A DNA stretch of 64,000 nucleotides. It comes from Arenicola marina (taxonomy: Eukaryota; Annelida; Polychaeta; Arenicolidae). Shown here in pieces: positions 23,797 to 35,700 of this stretch. Positions within the stretch are counted from its first letter, which is position 1, and each line of letters opens with the position of its first letter. Below the pieces are notes generated by a model. It was not told where the DNA came from. It did no database searches and worked only from the letters and a program-made list of their open reading frames with translations. The stretch spans positions 12,655,574 through 12,719,573 of the forward strand of contig OZ025248.1 in the NCBI GenBank assembly GCA_964019135.1, given 5' to 3'. Both the position numbers and the translations under genes were made by a program.

Positions 23797-26700
23797 ATGG
23801 CTAACTTTATGCCGGCAGGTTTTGAAGAAGATTTGTCTGATGAAGACGGTTATGTCTTTGGTGATGGGTCGGCTAGCTCAAAGACGAAGTTGGTCAATGG
23901 GACATCATCTGTAAACGGGTCATCCATAGCCACACATAGCCAGCCAGTGCCAATGTATGACAACAATGCCAATGGCAGTTTCAATGGCAATGGCAATGAC
24001 AATGTCATCAGGGTGAGCAAAAAGGGTTACTGGGTAGTTTGGCTGTGGTGTTTTTTAGCCACAAAATGAAGTAGAGGAGTGGGTGGGGTTGCGTGTGGGT
24101 GACAGGTAGGCCTAGTCCCTTATATCCATCAAACCATCGTCATTTTGTTAACTTATTTACATATTTACATTTTTACTGCAAAACCCACATACATATGAAC
24201 TAACAAAGTGATTGCATTACTATCAAGACGGTTGAGATGACACTTTCTTATCATTTATCGCACCATTTCGTATCTGTTCATTCTTACCAGCGGCTTTTAT
24301 AAGGTTGCGCTATCTATATAGTGAGGCAATGGGCATACAAGTGACGATCAAACATGGTGGCGGCTTGGCGCAAGTGCCCCCAGGCAAGCCAGCTTCTCTA
24401 GGGATACAATGGTAACAATGTTAAAATCCTTCAACGTTAGTAGGGATTTAACTGTAGCTTTTATTATAATGTATGCTTGAATAATCATAGTATTTATGTA
24501 TTCTATATACCTTCTTCTATCTTCTGACATTAATATAGTGTATCAACACTAGGTTTTTAGCGGTTATATTTTCGCGAAGGAATGTTGGAGTATACAACCG
24601 CAAAAAATAAATATGGCAGATGCCAGTACCTGTAAATGCGATTTGGTTCTTCCTCTCCGTTAGCATATGACTCTCCGCTAGAGGGCATTATCAGTCGCTT
24701 ACTTTGAACTTAAGGACAACAGCAGCGCCCTCTTTCACAGGTTATTAACTGTTACAAAGTTTGGGACCCAGGCTACAAATGGTGGCTTGCCTGGGGGCAC
24801 TTGCGCCAAGGTGGCAGCCCACCGATCACTTAACAGGGTCTATGTTGAAATATTTTTTAACCAATATATATAAACCTGATTAAACAATATATTTTTCATT
24901 CTTACAAATGGTAAAGCCATTAGAAACCCAATCAGCCTGATCGGCAGCTGCAACTGAAGATTTATTGGCATTTCAGCTTTTTGCAAGATACTGTCTTTTT
25001 GCCCCATCTTTTCATTATAAAGTGAGACCGCCGTTTGAGAAAACAATAAAGGTTATCATTGTAATAATGAAGACTTAAACCAAAATAATAAAGTAAGTTG
25101 ATTAATAAATCTACATACCGTAAACTGCCTATTAGAAGCTGCATACATATTAGAAGCTGCACCCCAACTTTGGCCTAAAAACCGGGTTGGCCGGCACCCA
25201 GAACCATTTCCGGAAAACTACATATTATAAGCCGCACCCCGACTTTGGCCTTCCGACCCCCCCCCCACCGGCCCGCCCTCCGCCCTGTATTCCGGCTTAA
25301 TCCATCCGGCCAACCAAGCCACTTAATTGTTTATACAAGCAGTCGCGACCACTAACAGCATTCACCTCTCCCTCTTCGATCGCACCTCTTATCAAGTGTC
25401 ACACCAGTGGCTGGCTCTCCTGGACCTTACCAAACCAATTAATTGTTTATACAAGCAGTCGCGACTACTAACAACATTCACCTCTCCCTCTCCGATCGCT
25501 GCTCTTATCAAGTGTCACACCAGTGGCTGGCTCCTACTGCATGTTTATGAATCCAGCAGCCGTATCAAGTTACACCAACTGAAACCTGGCCTATGATCAT
25601 TGGTCTACAATAGGTGTGGGGGGAGTCGAGTGGCAGTATAAATAAATAACACAACCATAAGTAGCTCATTGTCGGTCTTGATTGCCCCGGGTAACACAAT
25701 GCCTGGGAACAGAACATCTTACGACGCAGCTTTCAAGTTGAAAGTTATTCAACATGCGACTGAGTCTCAGAGTAACAGAGCTACTGCTGAGCACTTTGGT
25801 CTCAATGAGAAACAAGTCCGAGAGTGGAAGAAAAGGCGATCTGAGATGGCTGTTAGACCGCGCAGCTCGAAGAGGCTCCCCCCCCCCCACCCCGCTTGTC
25901 CTGCCACGCTCACTTGAAATCGGCAAAAGGCCATATTTAAAGCCGCACTTCCGAATAAAACCCGGGAATTTGACTCTCCAAATTCCTAATATAAGCCGCA
26001 GCTTCTAATAGGCAGTTTACGATACTACATACTTGCAGAAACTATTCCCATACTCCAAAAAGTTCTCACCATCAACACCAATTCTCGCCATCTGGGCTCG
26101 CGTTAGCATTCGCCAATAGCCATTTGGCGATAAGAACTTCCTGAACACTCGCCAAAATGGCGAATAAAAATTTTCAACTACAAACACATTTTTATCAACT
26201 GTTCCTCTGGCTATCGCGGCATAGATGTGCCTGGAAAACACATTACATGGTAGATCTACTACATTCATCTCCAATTATGAGATTTATAACCAATATATTT
26301 GGCTAATTTTGGCTAATGTTTTTCCACAGAATTAGCCAAATTGGCTAATGAAAACAATATCGTAGCGCGAGCCCAGGCCATGTATGTTTGTGCATTGCCA
26401 TTCAGGATTTGATGGTTAGGACGTTGTTGGCTTCACGCAACAACACCACATGGGGCTATGTGGCAGGGTGTGGTGTGGAGATGGGGTTGAAGGCAATGGT
26501 TTGTCATGGTGGAGTGACAGATGTAAATAGAAATCTATTGAAAAGGGAGATAAGCCTCATATATGTCATGACTTGACATCAGGATTAAGGTGGTGTACTT
26601 CCAGGTAGATGATACTGTTTGGTGACTCCTTTCGCTAACATGACTTGCGACTAAATATTTCCGTTTATTATATAACCAGCACATAATTCACTACCTGTGT

Positions 26701-29700
26701 TAACTCACTAGATGCATGGCGGAATGGCCTGGCAGTCACCTCAATTAGCTCTGAACAAATAATGCATTATGTTAATCTGACTAGTTGTTAAGTGAGCATC
26801 ATTGTTATTCATACCTTTTATATACATTTGATATAAGTAGGGCTGTCTTAATATTTGAGTCCCAGCCATTGTCTATATGTATTGACTGAAATACTATGAC
26901 AGCCCTACTTACATCAAATGCGGACAAAAGCACAATGTGTTTGTTTAGAGCCAATTGGGTCAACTGCCACTGCCACACACAGTGAAAAGTCCGGATAATG
27001 GAGGGTCATATAATGCAGGGACCACTGTATATCAGTCACAAGGCTCAGTGAACCATGTCAGAGGGAGGATCAACAATCTTGACCATCTACCTCGTCTAAA
27101 CGTTACCCCATGGTTTGTTGTTGTCTGTGTTACCAGCATGACCGGGATCACAAATTGTTGTTCACAAATTTGACTTAAAAGTAGCATCAAGGATGATAAG
27201 TGTATATGGCTAAAGATGTCTATTTTGTTCTGTTTCAGGGAGGATTTGGAAAGCCTCCAAACAGACCCAAGACGCTCCCACATGGAGGAGGTCACTTTAG
27301 CGACTCAAACAAACAGTCTCCCACACCTGACTACTCAACTCAAAACAGTGGACAGTTAAGAAGCACAGAGAGACGTAATAAAGTCGCTAAACCTGTATTT
27401 TCAAAATCTAAACCCATACTAATTCAGCAAAGCAATAGCACAACAGGAGCCTCTAGTATAAAAGATGATGCGGCCGGAGGGGGAGAACCAGGCCTCCCTG
27501 GAGCTCAGAAGAAGAGTAACCAGAAGAAGAAGGTGGAACCTCAGGACCTTGGCATTCTCCCGGTGGAGGACTACAGAATAGCAGCCATGAGAGGCAATGT
27601 TGATGCGCTGCGGAATTACATAGAACAAGGTTAGTGAATAATGAGTCGATAGATGTATTAGATATTCAATAGTTGTTTCCAGTGATGGGTTCATTATGTG
27701 CCCAGTCAGTGTTCGCACCAAGGGCAAGCACATGTTGCTTATGCACCTGTCAAAGAATAGTTCCCTGATGTTGTTATACGTTTGTAATTAAAGATGCAAC
27801 ATCTGTTACGTTATAAAATATATGGAGGTTATCATATCAGGTTTTATTGTGTTCCAAGAACATAACATATCTTTACATATGTCAATGTATCTCAAATAAG
27901 GTAACTGCCTCAGATACCACTGATTGAGGGTAGTGTTAGTAACCTGAACATGCAATCTATCATGATATTATTCTGTGCTATCAATCTCAATAACGTACAA
28001 TTGACAGGAGTTCCAGTTGACGCCGTCTTCAGCTCTGGGTGGACAGCCCTCATGTATGCAGCGTGTGCAATTCAAACAGACTGTGTCAAACTTTTGTTGG
28101 AAAAAGGGGCAGATCCCAATTTTAATAAAGGTTTGTATCTGACAGTTATCATAGGTAACTGTTGCTGCTGATAATGGAAAATAAATCAGTGTAAGCACAT
28201 CTCAATTAAGTCAAGTACATGTTTTGTACATCATTGATGACAGAATCATGTCCTAGCCATTGATGACCGTATCATGGCCTAGCCATTGATGACCGTATCA
28301 TGTCCTAGCCATTGATGACCGTATCATGTCCTAGCCATTGATGACTGTATCATGTGCTAGCCATTGATGACTGTATCATGTCCTAGCCATTGATGACCGT
28401 ATCATGTCCTAGCCATTGATGACCGTATCATGTCCTAGCCATTGATTACCGTATCATGTCCTAGCCATTGATGGCCGTATCATGTCCTAGCCATTGATGA
28501 CCGTATCATGTCCTAGCCATTGATGATTGTATCATGTCCTAGCCATTGATGGCCGTATCATGTCCTAGCCATTGATGGCCGTATCATGTCCTAGCCATTG
28601 ATGACCGTATCATGTCCTAGCCATTGATGACTGTATCATGTCCTAGCCATTGATGATCGTATCATGTCCTAGCCATTGATGACTGTGTCATGTCCTAGCC
28701 ATTGATGGCCGTATCATGTCCTAGCCATTGATGATCGTATCATGTCCTAGCCATTGATGACCGTATCATGTCCTAGCCATTGATGACCGTATCATGTCCT
28801 AGCCATTGATGACCGTATCATGTCCTAGCCATTGATGACTGTGTCATGTCCTAGCCATTGATGGCCGTATCATGTCCTAGCCATTGATGGCCGTATCATG
28901 TCCTAGCCATTGATGATCGTATCATGTCCTAGCCATTGATGACCGTATCATGTCCTAGCCATTGATGACTGTGTCATGTCCTAGCCATTGATGGCCGTAT
29001 CATGTCCTAGCCATTGATGATCGTATCATGTCCTAGCCATTGATGACCGTATCATGTCCTAGCCATTGATGATCGTATCATGTCCTAGCCATTGATGATC
29101 GTATCATGTCCTAGCCATTGATGGCCGTATCATGTCCTAGCCATTGATGACTGTATCATGTGCTAGCCATTGATGACTGTATCATGTCCTAGCCATTGAT
29201 GACCGTATCATGTCCTAGCCATTGATGACCGTATCATGTCCTAGCCATTGATTACCGTATCATGTCCTAGCCATTGATGGCCGTATCATGTCCTAGCCAT
29301 TGATGATCGTATCATGTCCTAGCCATTGATGACCGTATCATGTCCTAGCCATTGATGACTGTATCATGTCCTAGCCAACGATGACCGTATCATGTCCTAG
29401 CCATTGATGACCGTATCATGTCCTAGCCATTGATGACTGTATCATGTCCTAGCCATTGATGACTGTATCATGTGCTAGCCATTGATGACTGTATCATGTC
29501 CTAGCCATTGATGACCGTATCATGTCCTAGCCATTGATGATTGTATCATGTCCTAGCCATTGATGGCCGTATCATGTCCTAGCCATTGATGACCGTATCA
29601 TGTGCTAGCCATTGATTACCGTATCATGTCCTAGCCATTGATGGCCGTATCATGTCCTAGCCATTGATGATTGTATCATGTCCTAGCCATTGATGGCCGT

Positions 29701-32700
29701 ATCATGTCCTAGCCATTGATGATCGTATCATGTCCTAGCCATTGATGACCGTATCATGTCCTAGCCATTGATGATCGTATCATGTCCTAGCCATTGATGA
29801 CCGTATCATGTCCTAGCCATTGATGACTGTATCATGTCCTAGCCAACGATGACCGTATCATGTCCTAGCCATTGATGACCATATCATGTCCTAGCCATTG
29901 ATGACTGTATCATGTCCTAGCCATTGATGACTGTATCATGTGCTAGCCATTGATGACTGTATCATGTCCTAGCCATTGATGACCGTATCATGTCCTAGCC
30001 ATTGATGATTGTATCATGTCCTAGCCATTGATGGCCGTATCATGTCCTAGCCATTGATGATCGTATCATGTCCTAGCCATTGATGACCGTATCATGTCCT
30101 AGCCATTGATGATCGTATCATGTCCTAGCCATTGATGACCGTATCATGTCCTAGCCATTGATGACTGTATCATGTCCTAGCCAACGATGACCGTATCATG
30201 TCCTAGCCATTGATGACCGTATCATGTCCTAGCCATTGATGACTGTATCATGTCCTAGCCATTGATGACTGTATCATGTCCTAGCCATTGATGACTGTAT
30301 CATGTCCTAGCCATTGATGACCGTATCATGTCCTAGCCATTGATGACCGTATCATGTCCTAGCCATTGATTACCGTATCATGTCCTAGCCATTGATGGCC
30401 GTATCATGTCCTAGCCATTGATGACCGTATCATGTCCTAGCCATTGATGACCGTATCATGTCCTAGCCATTGATGATTGTATCATGTCCTAGCCATTGAT
30501 GGCCGTATCATGTCCTAGCCATTGATGATCGTATCATGTCCTAGCCATTGATGACCGTATCATGTCCTAGCCATTGATGATCGTATCATGTCCTAGCCAT
30601 TGATGACCGTATCATGTCCTAGCCATTGATGACTGTATCATGTCCTAGCCAACGATGACCGTATCATGTCCTAGCCATTGATGACCGTATCATGTCCTAG
30701 CCATTGATGACTGTATCATGTCCTAGCCATTGATGGCCGTATCATGTCCTAGCCATTGATGACTATCATGTCCTAGCCATTGATGACTATCATGTCCTAG
30801 CCATTGATGACTGTATCATGTCCTAGCCATTGATAACCGTATCATGTCCTAGCCATTGATGGCCGTATCATGTCCTAGCCGATGATGGCCGTATCATGTC
30901 CTAGCCATTGATGACTGTATCATGTCCTAGCCATTGATGGCCGTATCATGTCCTAGACATTGATGACTATCATGTCCTAGCCATTGATGACTGTATCATG
31001 TCCTAGCCATTGATGACCGTATCATGTCCTAGCCATTGATGGCCGTATCATGTCCTAGACATTGATGACTATCATGTCCTAGCCATTGATGGCCGTATCA
31101 TGTCCTAGCCATTGATGACTGTATCATGTCCTAGCCATTGATGGCCGTATCATGTCCTAGACATTGATGACTATCATGTCCTAGCCATTGATGACTGTAT
31201 CATGTCCTAGCCATTGATGACCGTATCATGTCCTAGCCATTGATGGCCGTATCATGTCCTAGACATTGATGACTGTATCATGTCCTAGCCATTGATGGCC
31301 GTATCATGTCCTAGCCATTGATGACCGTATCATGTCCTAGCCATTGATGACCGTATCATGTCCTAGCCATTGATGGCCGTATCATGTCCTAGCCATTGAT
31401 GGCCGTATCATGGCCTAGCCATTGATGACTGTATCATGTCCTAGCCATTGATGGCCGTATCATGTCCTAGACATTGATGACTATCATGTCCTAGCCATTG
31501 ATGACTGTATCATGTCCTAGCCATTGATGACTGTATCATGTCCTAGCCATTGATGACTATCATGTCCTAGCCATTGATGACTGTATCATGTCCTAGACAT
31601 TGATGACTATCATGTCCTAGCCATTGATGACTGTATCATGTCCTAGACATTGATGACTATCATATCCTAGTCATTGATGACTGTATCATGTCCTAGCCAT
31701 TGATGGCCGTATCATGTCCTAGACATTGATGACTACCATGTCCTAGCCATTGATGACTGTATCATGTCCTAGCCATTGATGACCGTATCATGTCCTAGCC
31801 ATTGATGACCGTATCATGTCCTAGCCATTGATGGCCGTATCATGTCCTAGCCATTGATGACCGTATCATGTCCTAGCCATTGAAGACTGTATCATGTCCT
31901 AGCCATTGATGACCGTATCATGTCCTGGCCATTGATGACTATCATGTCCTAGCCATTGATGACCGTATCATGTCCTAGACATTGATGACTATCATGTCCT
32001 AGCCATTGATGACTGTATCATGTCCTAGCCATTGATGGCCGTATCATGTCCTAGACATTGATGACTATCATGTCCTAGCCATTGATGACTGTATCATGTC
32101 CTAGCCATTGATGACCGTATCATGTCCTAGCCATTGATGACTGTGTCATGTCCTAGCCATTGATGACCGTATCATGTCCTAGCCATTGATGACCGTATCA
32201 TGTCCTTGCCATTGATGACCGTATCATGTCCTAGCCATTGATGACTGTATCATGTCCTAGCCATTGATGACTGTATCATGTCCTAGCCATTGATGACCGT
32301 ATCATGTCCTAGACATTGATGACTATCATGTCCTAGCCATTGATGGCCGTATCATGTCCTAGCCATTGATGACCGTATCATGTCCTAGCCATTGATGACT
32401 GTATCATGTCCTAGCCATTGATGACTGTATCATGTCCTAGCCATTGATGACCGTATCATGTCCTAGCCATTGATGACCGTATCATGTCCTAGCCATTGAT
32501 GACTGTATCATGTCCTAGCCATTGATGACCGTATCATGTCCTAGACATTGATGACTATCATGTCCTAGCCATTGATGGCCGTATCATGTCCTAGCCATTG
32601 ATGACCGTATCATGTCCTAGACATTGATGACTATCATGTCCTAGCCATTGATGGCCGTATCATGTCCTAGCCATTGATGACCGTATCATGTCCTAGCCAT

Positions 32701-35700
32701 TGATGACCGTATCATGTCCTAGCCATTGATGACCGTATCATGTCCTAGCCACTGATGACTGTATCATGTCCTAGCCATTGATGACCGTATCATGTCCTAG
32801 CCATTGATGACCGTATCATGTCCTAGCCATTGATGACTGTATCATGTCCTAGCCATTGATGACCGTATCATGTCCTAGCCATTAAGTGGCCGTATCATGT
32901 CCTAGTCATTGATGACCGTATCATGTCCTAGCCATTGATGACTGTATCATGTCCTAGCCATTGATGGCCGTATCATGTTCTAGCCATTGATGACCGTATC
33001 ATGTCCTAGCCATTGATGACCGTATCATGTCCTAGCCATTGATGACCGTATCATGTCCTAGCCATTGATGACTGTATCATGTCCTAGCCATTGATGACTG
33101 TGTCATGTCCTAGCCATTGATGACTGTGTCATGTCCTAGCCATTGATGACCGTATCATGTCCTAGCCATTGATGACCGTATCATGTCCTAGCCATTGATG
33201 ACTGTGTCATGTCCTAGCCATTGATGACTGTGTCATGTCCTAGCCATTGATGACTGTATCATGTCCTAGCCATTGATAATCGTATCATGTCCTAGCCATT
33301 GATGACCGTATCATGTCCTAGCCATTGATGACTGTATCATGTTCTAGCCATTGATGATCGTATCATGTCCTAGCCATTGATGACTGTGTCATGTCCTAGC
33401 CATTGATGACTGTATCATGTCCTAGCCATTGATAATCGTATCATGTCCTAGCCATTGATGACCGTATCATGTCCTAGACATTGATGACTATCATGTCCTA
33501 GCCATTGATGGCCGTATCATGTCCTAGCCATTGATGACCGTATCATGTCCTAGACATTGATGACTATCATGTCCTAGCCATTGATGGCCGTATCATGTCC
33601 TAGCCATTGATGACCGTATCATGTCCTAGCCATTGATGACCGTATCATGTCCTAGCCATTGATGACCGTATCATGTCCTAGCCATTGATGACTGTATCAT
33701 GTCCTAGCCATTGATGACCGTATCATGTCCTAGCCATTGATGACCGTATCATGTCCTAGCCATTGATGACTGTATCATGTCCTAGCCATTGATGACCGTA
33801 TCATGTCCTAGCCATTAAGTGGCCGTATCATGTCCTAGTCATTGATGACCGTATCATGTCCTAGCCATTGATGACTGTGTCATGTCCTAGCCATTGATGG
33901 CCGTATCATGTTCTAGCCATTGATGACCGTATCATGTCCTAGCCATTGATGACCGTATCATGTCCTAGCCATTGATGACTGTATCATGTCCTAGCCATTG
34001 ATGACCGTATCATGTCCTAGCCATTAAGTGGCCGTATCATGTCCTAGTCATTGATGACCGTATCATGTCCTAGCCATTGATGACTGTATCATGTCCTAGC
34101 CATTGATGACCGTATCATGTCCTAGCCATTGATGACCGTATCATGTCCTAGCCATTGATGACTGTATCATGTCCTAGCCATTGATGACCGTATCATGTCC
34201 TAGACATTGATGACTATCATGTCCTAGCCATTGATGGCCGTGTCATGTCCTAGCCATTGATGACCGTATCATGTCCTAGACATTGATGACTATCATGTCC
34301 TAGCCATTGATGGCCGTATCATGTCCTAGCCATTGATGACCGTATCATGTCCTAGCCATTGATGACCGTATCATGTCCTAGCCATTGATGACCGTATCAT
34401 GTCCTAGCCATTGATGACTGTATCATGTCCTAGCCATTGATGACCGTATCATGTCCTAGCCATTGATGACCGTATCATGTCCTAGCCATTGATGACTGTA
34501 TCATGTCCTAGCCATTGATGACCGTATCATGTCCTAGCCATTAAGTGGCCGTATCATGTCCTAGTCATTGATGACCGTATCATGTCCTAGCCATTGATGA
34601 CTGTATCATGTCCTAGCCATTGATGGCCGTATCATGTTCTAGCCATTGATGACCGTATCATGTCCTAGCCATTGATGACCGTATCATGTCCTAGCCATTG
34701 ATGACCGTATCATGTCCTAGCCATTGATGACTGTATCATGTCCTAGCCATTGATGACTGTGTCATGTCCTAGCCATTGATGACTGTGTCATGTCCTAGCC
34801 ATTGATGACCGTATCATGTCCTAGCCATTGATGACCGTATCATGTCCTAGCCATTGATGACTGTGTCATGTCCTAGCCATTGATGACTGTGTCATGTCCT
34901 AGCCATTGATGACTGTATCATGTCCTAGCCATTGATAATCGTATCATGTCCTAGCCATTGATGACCGTATCATGTCCTAGCCATTGATGACTGTATCATG
35001 TTCTAGCCATTGATGATCGTATCATGTCCTAGCCATTGATGACTGTGTCATGTCCTAGCCATTGATGACTGTATCATGTCCTAGCCATTGATAATCGTAT
35101 CATGTCCTAGCCATTGATGACCGTATCATGTCCTAGACATTGATGACTATCATGTCCTAGCCATTGATGGCCGTATCATGTCCTAGCCATTGATGACCGT
35201 ATCATGTCCTAGCCATTGATGACCGTATCATGTCCTAGACATTGATGACTATCATGTCCTAGCCAGACATTGATGACTATCATGTCCTAGCCATTGATGG
35301 CCGTATCATGTCCTAGCCATTGATGACCGTATCATGTCCTAGACATTGATGACTATCATGTCCTAGCCATTGATGGCCGTATCATGTCCTAGCCATTGAT
35401 GACCGTATCATGTCCTAGCCATTGATGACCGTATCATGTCCTAGCCATTGATGACCGTATCATGTCCTAGCCATTGATGACTGTATCATGTCCTAGCCAT
35501 TGATGACCGTATCATGTCCTAGCCATTGATGACCGTATCATGTCCTAGCCATTGATGACTGTATCATGTCCTAGCCATTGATGACCGTATCATGTCCTAG
35601 CCATTAAGTGGCCGTATCATGTCCTAGTCATTGATGACCGTATCATGTCCTAGCCATTGATGACTGTGTCATGTCCTAGCCATTGATGGCCGTATCATGT

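Larger units (their letters stand above)
25118..26022 (+). mobile_element. Non-autonomous pogo-like DNA transposon, about 0.9 kb
   Basis: The ends are inverted repeats (left CCGTAAACTGCCTATTAGAA, right complement TCGTAAACTGCCTATTAGAA) flanked by TA on both sides (25116-25117 and 26023-26024), the target preference of the Tc1/mariner/pogo group. Sub-terminal AAGCCGCACCCC motifs recur at both ends. The element encodes only a DNA-binding domain (25699-25917) and lacks the catalytic DDE domain. It lies in ASZ1 intron 1. Confidence 0.8.
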
